The notes below the pieces were generated by a model. That model was not told the DNA's origin. It searched no databases and saw only the letters and a list, made by a program, of their open reading frames with translations. Positions 35,436-45,122 of a stretch of DNA of 64,000 bases are shown one piece after another (the first letter of the stretch is position 1; each line of letters begins with the position of its first letter). Source of the stretch: Mercenaria mercenaria (Eukaryota; Mollusca; Bivalvia; Venerida; Veneridae); NCBI RefSeq assembly GCF_021730395.1, contig NC_069368.1:66159501-66223500 (forward strand). Reading direction: 5' to 3'. A program made the position numbers and the translations under genes.

Positions 35436-35780
35436 ATGAATGTTGATTACCGCTATAGGCGTTTCGATTTGCCGTCTGCTAAGAAGAGCAGTACACCCCT
35501 TCTAATGTCTGAAGATGTATTCAAAACGAGCGCTTTAAAAAGACGCATGTTGGTTCTGTGCTGGAACACGATATGTAAGCAGGTTACAAATGATGAACCC
35601 CATGGAAATATTCAGTTTTCTGATCTCAATAAGTACAAGCTTTTATCCTTTGTTGCGAATGTCACTGAGAACGAATGGCTCATCCGGGCTGTTTGCCTGC
35701 ATCTGTTGATCAAACTAGTAAAATCTTCACAGATAAGTATATTCTCTATCGTGAAAATAAATAGTCGTCCCGTTTTCTGA
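35436..35780 (+). CDS. Unassigned frame inside the CACTGC element, possible captured gene fragment
   Basis: 114 codons starting at a good ATG (CCATGAATG). The first ~94 residues have balanced, protein-like composition (AKKSSTPLLMSEDVF, RRMLVLCWNTICKQVTNDE, ENEWLIRAVCLHLLIKL) and higher GC than the flanks; the last ~20 look random. A possible splice acceptor with TTCACAG precedes the tail, so the coding part may end near 35720. It is predicted to be soluble and helical, with no signal peptide. I recognise no family. It could be an exon of a host gene captured by the transposon, or part of the element's own lost gene. Weak evidence. Confidence 0.35.
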   Translation: MNVDYRYRRFDLPSAKKSSTPLLMSEDVFKTSALKRRMLVLCWNTICKQVTNDEPHGNIQFSDLNKYKLLSFVANVTENEWLIRAVCLHLLIKLVKSSQISIFSIVKINSRPVF

Positions 35781-36803
35781 TGCCAGTAAACAACTCTTAT
35801 GTCAACCTGGAATAAAAAAAAGTTGCACGCATTAAAAGATATAAAAATGGACTCTTGCAATTCATAGATACTGATAATTATATCTATTAAATGATGTGAA
35901 AATTATGACGAATAAAATGAAATGTGGGCAGAGATGACGACATCATTTAAGTGTCAGAACAAACCATACTCATTTCGTCGCGAAAAGAAATTAGATATCA
36001 TTAAATGTGCCTATATTTAATACAAGTTACCTACAGTGTTTTATTTGCATTTTATGGTTATATTACGTTAAAATATATCTCCCTGATTATATTTAATATA
36101 AAATGCATGGTGTTCATAGTGCCGTCACAGGTTGTCCGGCCAATCCTCACCTCATTTCGATGGATTGTCTTCAAACTGACATACAGTAATAACATACAGT
36201 AATAACATAAGTTCCGGAGAAACTTTTTTCAAGAGAGATTTTACCTGTCACAAAACTTCAAAAGCACATAAAGTGCGGTAATGGGATCTAAATAACCCCT
36301 CCCCATTTTATTCCTACCAAAATGTCAGAACTACAGTCACGGTATAATTTTAACCAACGCTACTATGCTAATTAGTGTTCCTCAACTGTCCGCCATTACG
36401 CAATCCTCCGTGTTAGAACTTATTCAAAATGCATAATAAATCTTTTGTACAGTTTTGATAAAATATATCAGAGAAGCTTTTTTCAAATTTAATTTTTCAA
36501 ACATCTCTTTAAACTTTGTGACTGAACAAGTTCTGAACGATATATTTGCCTCTAAACGATTTAATATTTGGTTAAACAATCTGAAGAGTTTCCAGAATTT
36601 CCAATTTCGCGGTCAATATAATATTCTTAGACAAGTAAAATATTCATCATAAACGTCGCATCTCTTTATGTTCAAATAAATGTAATGCATTCGGTTTTTA
36701 ATTCAGCAATCCTGTATTAAAGTATCAAAATAGAAAACTTACTGTAAATCTTGATTTAAAATTATCCAAATCTCATAGATTAACCTAACTAAAATATAAT
36801 AAA

Positions 36804-37040
36804 TGAGCCGTGCCATGGGAAAACCGACATAGTTGGTTTGCGACCAGCATGGATCCAGACCAGCCAGCGCATCCGCGCAGTCTGGTCAGGATCTATGCTG
36901 TTCGCTTTTAAATCCTATTGGAATTGGAGAAACTGTTAGCGAACAGCATGGATCCTGACCAGATTGCGCAGATGCGCAGGCTGGTCTTGATCCATGCTGG
37001 TCGCAAAGCCACTAAGTTGATTTTCTCATGGCGCATCTCA
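36804..37040 (+). mobile_element. Foldback MITE with two internal hairpins, ~237 bp
   Basis: The terminal ~50 bp are inverted: the left reads TGAGCCGTGCCATGGGAAAA, then GGTTTGCGACCAGCATGGAT; the right in reverse complement reads TGAGATGCGCCATGAGAAAA, then GGCTTTGCGACCAGCATGGA. Each half also folds on itself through GACCAGC..GCTGGTC and GATCC..GGATC words. It lacks coding sequence. I recall the GCGACCAGCATGGATC core as a very common bivalve repeat. Superfamily unclear; no sure target duplication. Confidence 0.75.
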
Positions 37041-37587
37041 AATAATATCAGAGTATCAATATAATTTACATTATTTCATATTAGAGTTGCCGAATATTCG
37101 ATAATAATTATGTAACAGTGTATACATGTCTAATCTGTGGTAAAATGAAAGAAATAGTACTAGTTTGATTGTATGTTTGAAGATCGAATTTACAGACATA
37201 CTCGATTTCATTCCTAACAAATGACCACTTACAGTTAATCAGTGTCACGCCATCCACATTATCAAGGTTATCATTTCTTTAAAGTAAAGTGATGTGATGT
37301 TATCGCTACCTGTTTTATCTTTATGAATTTTAATTATTTTCTCTTAAAGTATTTATTTTCTAGTACGCTTGTGACAGGTAATGTGTCTTTTTGTCTAGAA
37401 TATTTTAGATAATTGACTTTTTTACAACGGGTGAATATGGTAACTTTTAATAAATGGACCATAAATATCACGGTGCGTTTGACAAATAAGTGGTAAGTTT
37501 GCAAATAAAATTAAGTGGAAAAGGTATGGCCAAAACCCACTACCCTGATATTGGCAGCTAAACGCTTTGCCGCTCAGCTACCTTCAA
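37041..37587. other. No gene seen inside the CACTGC element
   Basis: AT-rich. Near 37540-37590 the minus strand reads GGTAGCTGAGCGGCAAAGCG, which looks like a tRNA box-A region, but no matching box B or stem pairing is clear. Confidence 0.4.
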
Positions 37588-37598
37588 ATGCTACAGTA

Positions 37599-37870
37599 TT
37601 TTTTTTTTTTTGGATTTAACGTCGCACCGGCACAATTATAGGTTATATGGCGACTTTCCAGATTTGATGTGGAGGAAGACCCCAGGTGCCCCTCCGTGCA
37701 TTATTTCATCACGAGCAGGCACCTTGGTAGAACCACCGACCTTCCGTAAGCAAGCTGGATGGTTTCCTCACATGAAGAATTCAACGCCCCGAGTGAGGCT
37801 CGAATCCACATCGATGAGGAGCAAGTGATTTGAAGTCAGCGACCTTAACCACTCGACCACGGAGGCACCC
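37599..37870 (-). mobile_element. Full-length tRNA-Ser/Leu-headed SINE with target duplication
   Basis: On the minus strand the head starts GGGTGCCTCCGTGGTCGAGT and includes box A (TGGTCGAGTGGTTAAGG) and box B (GGATTCGAGCC), the internal RNA polymerase III promoter. The body has GTGATGAAATAATGCACGGA, CACCTGGGGTCTTCCTCCAC and GTGCGACGTTAAATCC, ending in an A-run. The perfect 11-bp repeat ATGCTACAGTA flanks it (37588-37598 and 37871-37881). It resembles the molluscan V-SINE type (for example RUDI), from memory and unverified. Its 3' half equals the copy at 2355-2502. It sits inside the CACTGC element, so it is younger than that element. Confidence 0.9.
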
Positions 37871-38047
37871 ATGCTACAGTACCGGTATAACATGAACTAA
37901 GAATTATATATGTAATATTTGCAACGCTATTTATGTTTACACATTGAAAATGAATTTAAGGAAATATACGAAATATTCACATGTGCTAGGTCAATACTAA
38001 AGGACACTACATCCACGAGAAATAAAATAGTCTTGGAACAGTGAATA

Positions 38048-38582
38048 GTACGGTGGAATAGAGGGGACATCGGAAACATTTTATTTATCACGTGCGCACG
38101 TGTTAGCACCACATTCGCACATGTTAGATACCACGTGCGAATGTGTTGATTAACACGTGCGCACGTAATAACTATCTTAGCTAACAAGTGATAGCTATCA
38201 CATTCGCAGTTGTTAGCTGACACGCGCGAACGTGAAAAATTACCAACGAAACTAACCGAGATATCAGTCTTTTTTTCAAAAACCAAGAAACACTTACTTC
38301 GTAAATTACAGCTAACTATAAATAACACTTCCTTATGAAAGACATCCATTTAGAAAAATTGCAGATCTTTCACGCTTTTTCATTGATCAGCTAACACGTG
38401 CGCACGTGTTAGTTATCACATGCACACATGGTAGTATAACGTGCGAACGTGATAGCTGTCACTTGCGCACGTGAAAGTTATCACCCGTGCACGTGTGAAT
38501 TACCACATACGCACGTGGTAGCTAACACATGCGCACAGAAAAAACATAAAATATTTCCTATGTCCTCGTTATGCCACCGTAC
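38048..38582 (+). mobile_element. TA-flanked MITE packed with CACGTG palindromes, 535 bp
   Basis: The terminal inverted repeats begin GTACGGTGG and agree at about 32 of 39 positions (left GTACGGTGGAATAGAGGGGA, right complement GTACGGTGGCATAACGAGGA). TA borders both ends (38046-38047, 38583-38584), which fits Tc1-mariner-type insertion. Two clusters (38088-38245 and 38393-38530) hold variants of CACGTGCGCACGTG and TTAGCTAACA words, with about nine intact CACGTG hexamers. The 140-codon minus-strand frame over this region is a translation of the palindromes. Confidence 0.78.
38088..38530. promoter_or_regulatory. Clusters of E-box-like CACGTG hexamers within the MITE
   Basis: CACGTG is the canonical E-box bound by bHLH proteins such as MYC/MAX and CLOCK/BMAL families. 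Here it occurs mainly as the double form CACGTGCGCACGTG. The density is seen directly; a regulatory role is only a possibility, since the repeats may instead serve as transposase sites or be a by-product of palindrome expansion. Confidence 0.35.
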
Positions 38583-38637
38583 TATACATAGAACAGCATG
38601 CTATGTTATCTACATGTTGGTTTAAAGGTCCGACCTA

Positions 38638-38891
38638 ACCGGAGTGGGTCTCCGTGGCCGAGTGGTTTAGATCGATGACTTCAAACCAGTTTCCCATCAC
38701 CGATGCGGGTTCAAGACTCACGCAGAGTGTTTAATTCTCCATGTGAGGAAGACATTAAGTACGTGCTCGCTCGTGATGAAATAATGCACGTTAGGGCACC
38801 TGGGGTAATCCTCCACCAAGAAAACTGGAATGTCGCTAAAGGACCTATAAGTGTGTTAGCGCAACGTTAATCTCAACAAAAACACACAAAG
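38638..38891 (+). mobile_element. tRNA-headed SINE, plus strand
   Basis: The head GTGGGTCTCCGTGGCCGAGT contains box A (TGGCCGAGTGGTTTAG), followed by a degenerate box B (GGGTTCAAGACT). The body has CTCGTGATGAAATAATGCAC, GGGCACCTGGGGTAATCCTC and a GCAACGTTAATCTCAACAAA tail. The direct repeat CCGACCTA flanks it (38630-38637 and 38892-38899). It is more diverged than the 37.6-kb copy. Confidence 0.82.
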
Positions 38892-38927
38892 CCGACCTAC
38901 TCGGTTGGTAGCAGACGATACGTGTAG

Positions 38928-39073
38928 GTTACTTACCGAGTAGGAGGTGTTTATGAAATGAAAATACCCGCGCTCGTGCGAATCGTGACACCGAGAGCGT
39001 GTAGCGCTCGAGGTGTAACCGCACGAGCGCGGGTATTTTCATTTCATGAACACCGATCTAAGAGGTAAGTAAC
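38928..39073 (+). mobile_element. GC-rich foldback MITE, near-perfect hairpin
   Basis: The outer ends are GTTACTTACC and its complement GGTAAGTAAC. Inside them the perfect 27-bp arms TGAAATGAAAATACCCGCGC followed by TCGTGCG and their reverse complement lie at about 38954-38980 and 39024-39050, with GGTGTT/AACACC extensions. The loop pairs again (ACACCGAGAGCG with CGCTCGAGGTGT). The whole ~146 bp can fold into one long hairpin. No coding capacity. Confidence 0.82.
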
Positions 39074-39391
39074 TGATTTACACAACGTCATTTTAGTTTG
39101 TTAGTTTTTATTTATTTATTCATTTATTTATAAGTATTTCCTCCTCCCAGTCAGAAAATAAATTATTTTGGAATTACTTTAACTTCAGCAGGTAAATTGA
39201 AATACGTAAAATGATATAAAAAAGGTTGATGAGTTCTACTAATTCGCCAGTGTAAATGCATTTTTGTTCACCAATTATTTGTTGGGAGTTTCTTTAATGC
39301 ACAACTTTACACTTCGGTTGCATGTTTATAAAACATTTATCACGATAATCTTAGTTTCGGACTGTGCATTTACGGTTTCGTCGTGGTCGTT

Positions 39392-39439
<48 letters not shown>
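39392..39439 (+). repeat. (ATC)16 microsatellite
   Basis: An uninterrupted ATC trinucleotide run of 48 bp. It gives the serine run of a frame at 39264-39494, which is not a gene. Confidence 0.95.
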
Positions 39440-39732
39440 TAACAACAGTAATGAAAATGATTATCTTCTTCTACTCCTCCCTGTTAAGTACTAAGCCGTG
39501 AATGTATCTACACGATAATCGTGTAGATGAAAACATGACGATCGTGATTGAAAGGTCAAAATATACAATATTTAAAAAAGAAGTATACATTTGTAAATGC
39601 TACTTGACGAAGGTATTGTCTATTTTCTATAAGTATTGACCTGGCACTAATTAATCTTCACCAGTATTTTCGGGGGTTTCCATTATTTTACAAAATATTT
39701 GTATCCTAAAATAACCAATATAAATAGCAAAT

Positions 39733-39803
39733 GGCACGGTGGCATAGTGGTAGCTGTCTGACTGCCACGCACGATACCATGAGTTCAAAATCACCTCAGA
39801 CCA
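39733..39803 (+). pseudogene. tRNA-Gly(GCC)-like sequence, SINE head or tRNA pseudogene
   Basis: GGTGGCATAGTGGTAGC matches a tRNA-Gly D-arm/box A, CTGACTGCCACGCA matches the anticodon arm with GCC, and GAGTTCAAAATC is a degraded box B. A T7 run follows at once, like a polymerase III terminator. The acceptor ends do not pair, so a working tRNA is unlikely. Confidence 0.5.
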
Positions 39804-41004
39804 TTTTTTTAAATTCAATGTAATGTTGTTATTGATGTTACTTTTACATTATCTGTGTAACATATTTCACGAAATCTGATTGTTTTCTCTTGTAGATCTA
39901 GTATTCATTTTCAGGAAACGCTGGTGAGAAATGCTTTGTCTTTCTATCTAAGATACTTTTAAATATGTTTGATTCAATATTTTCCATAACGTTTATAAAT
40001 AGACCATAAGGTTTGATCAGACAAGTATGGCAATATTTCTACCGATAAAATTTTGGGTACGAGCGCAGGAGTTGAACTATAAATACAGTTAAGCAGCTAA
40101 ACGTTTTGTCCACACAACTATATGCACATGTGACATTGTAAAAATTATACAGTAAAGAAATATTTATATCGCTATTTAACTTCAGACACCAAAAATTTAT
40201 TTACTGAAAATATAAGGAATATTCTTGAGTGTCAGATCATTCATTACAGACAATAACATGACATTAATTAAATAAACATTACATTGTAACTCATTGTAAC
40301 TTTTTCACGTGCTCAGGTATGGTATAATACTTGTGCACGAGCGCAGGTATGGTATGATACCTGTGCACGTGGGCATGTATGGTACGTAGGTATTCATTTT
40401 GGTTATTAACCTACAGAGAACAATAGAACGGTTGTGTAATGTATTAAATCGAACGAAAGGCGTTTGTTCGAATCTTTGGACGCAGACGCATTATATCGAT
40501 TATTTTGAGTCTGTAAACATAATAGAATTGATTTCATAAGTAAAGTATCAATACATGTCTTATATACTTTTTCATTACAAAATATAAATGAATTAGTTCC
40601 TCTTTTTTCTATTTGTATTTGCATTGTATGCACAAGCGTTGGAAATGTGCCTAAAAGAAGTTAATTTATGCTTGCATTTGATTTTTACAATGGCGATGAT
40701 CCACGGATGTATTTATCACTACAAATAAGTAGGGATGAATTTATCAATCTTTTTCTTTTCTCAATCGGCTATTTAGATTAAATATTAAAATAAATCGGGA
40801 ACGCCCTAGATGAAATGATGGATTCATTCATGTTTGAGTTTATACCTGTTTTGATCCAAGAATGCTTTTTTTTCAGTTCAAGTCATATTAGTATTACACA
40901 TTTCTTTCTTTCAATATTGGCATTAATTCTACATACACGTACAAGTTCGAAAACATGCAAAACGTTTGACCTTTGAAATGGCCGGAGAATATCATTTTCA
41001 CTAC

Positions 41005-41916
41005 ACATATTGATTGCATCCCGTATTTTTGAAATATACAAATTATATAATCCCGTATTTCCGGCATATACGGAAAATATACGGAGTTGTATACCAAGCA
41101 TATACGGACATATACGTCCCGTATTTTCGAAATATACAAATTATTTGAATCCCGTATTTCCGGCATATACGGGAAATAAACGGAGTTGTATACGAAGAAT
41201 ATACGGGAAATTTAATCCCTGTATTTTCGAAATATACAAACTATACATATCCCGTATATCCAGAATATACGGGAAATATACAGAGTTGCATACAAGGAAT
41301 ATACGGGAAATGTAAGTCCCGTACTTTCAAAATATACAAATTATTTAAATCCCGTATTTCTGGCATATACGGGAATAATACGGAGTTGTATACCAAGCAT
41401 ATACGGGACATATACGTCCCGTATTTTTGACATATACAAATGATCTAAATCCCGTATTTCCGGCATATACGGGAAATATACGGAGTTGTATACGAAGAAT
41501 ATACGGGAAATTTAATCCCTGTATTTTCGAAATATACAAACTATACATATCCCGTATATCCAGAATATACGGGAAATATACGAGGTTGTATATGAAACAT
41601 ATACGGGAATTATACGTCTCGTAATATACGGATTTATGTATTCCCGTACATCTGACATATACGGAAATATACGGTGTTGTATACGATCAGAATAACCCTT
41701 TTTTGAATTTCCCGTATTTCAATAATATACGGGGTATCGAATACTAAGAATTCCGTATTTCATAGTATACGGAAATCCGTTTTTTATTAGTATACGGACT
41801 TTTAAATATACAAGCCCCGTACACGCACGTATTTTAGTTTTTCCGTATTTCTTCCCGTATACGGGTAATATACGGGATCCCGTACACTCCCGTATATTAA
41901 CTCTTTTTTAGCAGTG
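41005..41916 (+). repeat. Right subterminal array, ~100-bp units in a ~300-bp higher-order period
   Basis: Units starting CCCGTATTTCCGGCATATAC (or the CCCGTATATCCAGAATATAC variant) begin near 41054, 41152, 41251, 41351, 41450 and 41551. The segments near 41190-41290 and 41490-41590 are almost identical, so three units form a larger repeating block. The last 40 bp mirror the left end of the 7.8-kb element. The several Tyr/Arg-rich frames here are by-products. Confidence 0.88.
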
Positions 41917-43344
41917 CGATGAGCTGACATACACTGCACAGGCTCATTAGGCCTGTTTTTCATTTCTACAAAATATTGCCTCCATTTGGTTTCAGTATTC
42001 ATTTAGTTAACTTTGTTGACACGACTGTTTAATAGTCGAGCGTTGCTGTCCTTTGGCATATCTTGTTTTTACTGGATGTAAAAGTTTGGGCCACCTATGC
42101 TCACTAACTCCCATTGCTTATTTAAATTAATTGTCAGAACCATCTGTTTATAAAAGAGATTTATTTTTCCCTTAAACATGCCGCTTTCCCATATCCAGCA
42201 TCAAAATAGTCTAGCTGACTGTTTCCTTTGAATTGTGAACTGTACTAACTTGTGTGTATCACTGCTTGATGATATGTTCACTGATAAGTCCATTTTTTCA
42301 GGTATTGTTCTTCCTTAAGCATTAATGGAATATTTTTTCTTTATTTGCAAAAAACAAATGTTGTCAAAAATATCACACCTACAGGACGAACGTCATGTCT
42401 GATATTGTCTTGACTATGACACATGCATGCAGCACTATTGATCTCGCCAGAGCTCAAGAAGCTTAAGGTGAACTATTGTAATTACAGTGTGTTCACCTAT
42501 GTTGGTCAAAGTTTCAAGAATGATTGACTGTGGTCAATAAGTGCCATCTAATATTTTCAGTGTCAGCACATCCGAAAACATGTCGGAGTAACATTGAAAC
42601 TGAAAACAATTTCTGATAACTATATACTGTCAGGACCTAAGGCTTTCAAATATTGGCCTGTGACTTGTAAAGACCCTTCTCATTTTAATGGCCTTGAGGT
42701 CTAGCCTATCAACTTATATATAAATGTATTTCCCCAATCAAGAATGATACGCTGTATGAAACTTTTCCAGTATAAAAGTAAGCTCATTTACACATGCATT
42801 TCACTTACTCTTTCTTCTTTATGACTGACGTTATGTTTGATATATTCTATTGAATAATTTGTAGTTATATTGTTTTAACAAACATAATATTATAGCTAAA
42901 ATGTATATGGAAAACAAGTGCACACCCATACTGTAAACAAGCATTATTTATTATATGTGTTTTGGAATATGTCTTGGTCACACATCGAAAAACAAATCAA
43001 TTTATAAGCGTAAAGGTCAGCCAGACTCGGATAATGGAACCTTTGGACGATATTCGAAGAAAGTTTGACAAACTCTATAATACTGGTGTGTCTTTTCTAA
43101 CACTCAATCCTTTAAAGTGTATGCAGTCAACGCCCATCCCAAGAGCTAAGTAACATAAACAGGTAAAAAAAACTTTCTTTTTTGGCAAACAGGATGACAT
43201 TCGGAGATAGTCATCAAGAAATATATAGGGATTTTATATTAGATAAGAAAATGCAATCGGCATTATTATCAAAATCATTACCTTAAAATAGTAGATGCTG
43301 TTTTTAACTCCGAACATTACAAAAAAGAACCCTTTTATGCGATT
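41917..43344. other. No gene seen
   Basis: AT-rich. A degenerate AGCTCAAGAAGCTTAAGGTG-type hairpin near 42453 looks like a decayed head of the AGCTCAC repeat family. The 63-codon frame at 42962-43153 has no known content. Confidence 0.4.
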
Positions 43345-43545
43345 AAAACGTGTTGACCGTTCAAAGGTGATGCCCCACTGTGTTTCTACTTGCTAGTTTT
43401 TTTTCCTCGTGTGTTTGCTTTGAAATTGTGTGATGATCGTGTGTGGGTTGATCGTGTGAACGGCTTCGAGCTGTGAGCTGCAGTTTAGGGACACTGTGTT
43501 TAGAAATAGGTGTTCCCTGCTGGATATTTTTATGTGTATTTAAAA
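43345..43545 (+). mobile_element. Fragment of the Penelope-like element 3' region
   Basis: GTTGACCGTTCAAAGGTGAT then GCCCCACTGTG matches the 6.8-kb segment GACCGTTCCAAGGCGGTGCC. The same GTGTGTTTGCTTTG-type phrases and a TAGGGACACTGTG...TTCCCTGC segment follow in the same order. It is diverged and carries no polymerase sequence upstream. Confidence 0.6.
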
Positions 43546-44055
43546 GTATACACTCCTTATTTCAGACTAAATCATGGGAAGTAAAATTGTAAAACTCAAG
43601 CAAATGTCCACGATGACACATGCTATGTATAAAATAAGTCGTTTTCGTACCATTTATTAGATTTATTTAAACACATTTAAGAGTTTTCCTTGAAACTTAG
43701 ATAAAAATAAAAAACTTATATTATATAAATATATTTCATTTTTCGTTTACTTAATCGGTGCACAAATGTCTATATTTATATTTATTGTGTAAAAGAATCG
43801 AAACATTTCATTGCTAAATAAAATCTCTTGATACTAAACTAAACCTTTGCTGTACTGCTTTATGGGACAATAAAATTAAATTATTTACTGTAAATAGCCT
43901 GCAATTTTAATTTAACAACCAGAAGTGTACTTTTTTGTAATTTTATGCATACGAATATAAAATAGCTTTACTTTAAGTTTGTAAACAGGTTGGAAATTCA
44001 TTTCTACTTGCAAGGTTATACATTAAATCCATTCAGTACTCAATATACCGATAAT
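43546..44055. other. No gene seen
   Basis: AT-rich flank without coding or repeat signal. Confidence 0.4.
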
Positions 44056-44299
44056 TACGAGGGTAGATCCAAAAGTAATGTCACTGTAGCTATAAAATCG
44101 TTTATAATGAAAGGAAATAAAATAAATGAATTCCGAAGTACCTTTATCTATTTGCAATATTGTCTAAAAATATCGATAAGATATGTTGCATAGTTTTAAC
44201 GATATCGACATATACTGAAGGCATACTTGTAGCGATCGACCATCGTCATTGATGTTATTGACGTCTGAGACGACGTTTCTTACTGATTGCTATCAATAT

Positions 44300-44617
44300 T
44301 CATTCCTTTTCAAAGTATCGTCCTTGATTGTCTATTAAGTACTCATGTCTGTTCGCACATTTACGGGAAGCAGCAACATACCATGCAGTCCTTTTAAAGA
44401 GATAAAAATAGATTTTAACAAGATTTTCAAACGATCAAAGTCCTGGAAATGGACCCCTCGGATTTTATCTTTCAGATGAGGAAAAAAACGCAAAGTCACA
44501 CGGCGCCAAAATCATACGTCTTCCGGTCATCTGGCGATCTTCTAGTGACTAATCGCCGTCCCTGAAACGCTCATACCACATGTATACATAGTCACCTTTT
44601 CACTGTTTTCGATCCAT
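44300..44617 (-). pseudogene. Mariner transposase with core deleted
   Basis: From an ATG at 44617: MDRKQ, a stop, KGDYVYMWYERFRDGD (end of the N-terminal DNA-binding region), a stop, SLEDRQMTGRR, and then directly ILAPCDFAFF, a form of the LAPCDF motif that in mariners lies about 150 residues later near the last catalytic Asp. The middle with the first catalytic residues is gone. After a frame change come KIRGVHFQDFDRLK and then WYVAASRKCANRHEYLIDNQ and GRYFEKE before the TGA at 44302-44300. The family order is unmistakable, but the product could not cut DNA. Normal mariner transposases are about 340-350 residues; this is about 105. Confidence 0.85.
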
Positions 44618-44936
44618 ATTTGTTATTTCTCATCTGCTTTGCCTCTAACGGTGATTTTCCTAATTTAAAACAAACACACAGAACAGAGCGCTGCGGGTTT
44701 TTGTCAGAAACCGATATATTTGCTCACAGCATAAACAAGAGTTAACACTGCATATATATTTTTAACGAGCGATGACGTCAATAAAATTTCAACAGCAAAT
44801 GGCGGGGATACGTGATGTCACGTTGTAAAAAATTCATATGATTCAGCCCGTTATTTTGAAAAAGATCAGTCGCTACATTTGTCAGTTTTATTAATGAACA
44901 AGTAATACTTTAGCGTGCGGCGACATAGCGTCAGTG

Positions 44937-44959
44937 TTTTTTTTTTTTTTTTTTTTTTT
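44937..44959 (+). repeat. T-run of 23
   Basis: Homopolymer within the mariner copy; likely secondary expansion or assembly-sensitive. Confidence 0.9.
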
Positions 44960-45122
44960 CTTAATTCACGTGTACCTTAAACGAAAAAAACGCCGGGAAT
45001 ACTTTTTTTTGCCATATTATCAGAATTAATTTTTTGCACGTTGTGATATATTTTTATTATTATACATAGATGAACAAGCGCACCATGGACGCAGTGACAT
45101 TTCCTTTGGATCAACCCTTGTA

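Larger units (their letters stand above)
39074..41004. other. No gene seen; trinucleotide run and tRNA-like relic inside the CACTGC element
   Basis: AT-rich interior sequence. Apart from the (ATC)n run at 39392-39439 and the tRNA-like piece at 39733-39803, a short cluster of CACGTG-like words with ATGGTATNATACCTGTGCAC phrases lies at 40305-40385. Frames here (39264-39494, 40406-40633) are not convincing. Confidence 0.4.
34139..41916 (+). mobile_element. Large CACTGC-ended element with inverted TATACGGG arrays, 7.8 kb
   Basis: The left end reads CACTGCGAAAAAAGAGTCAA then TATACGGAAGTGTACGG. The reverse complement of the right end reads CACTGCTAAAAAAGAGTTAA then TATACGGGAGTGTACGG. Thus about 36 of the outer 40 bases agree, giving terminal inverted repeats. 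Each end continues for about 0.9 kb as a field of TATACGGG and its complement CCCGTATA. Inside lie an unassigned 114-codon frame and at least five nested smaller elements. No transposase is recognisable. CACTG ends with dense subterminal repeats resemble the CACTA/Chapaev (CMC) group, but no clean target duplication is visible (tga/cga flanks), so the class is an inference. Confidence 0.65.
44058..45120 (-). mobile_element. Mariner element with intact-looking ends and a deleted transposase
   Basis: The ends are ~32-bp inverted repeats: the left reads CGAGGGTAGATCCAAAAGTA then ATGTCACTG; the right complement reads CAAGGGTTGATCCAAAGGAA then ATGTCACTG. TA duplications border both (44056-44057 and 45121-45122). 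This end type with WYERFRDG-bearing transposase is characteristic of mariner. The element is 1063 bp and encodes only the minus-strand remnant at 44300-44617. A T-run (44937-44959) lies in the non-coding part. Confidence 0.85.

Noticed and set aside
37540-37590. tRNA gene on the minus strand (TAGCTGAGCGGCAAAGCG)
   Set aside because: Box-A-like only; the downstream part does not give a T-arm.
37927-38349. 140-codon minus-strand frame
   Set aside because: Its repeating HTCARVN-type peptides come from the CACGTGCGCACGTG palindromes of the MITE.
40883-41624. Several overlapping Tyr/Arg-rich frames on both strands
   Set aside because: They are translations of the ~100-bp TATACGGG units; the period is visible in the peptides.
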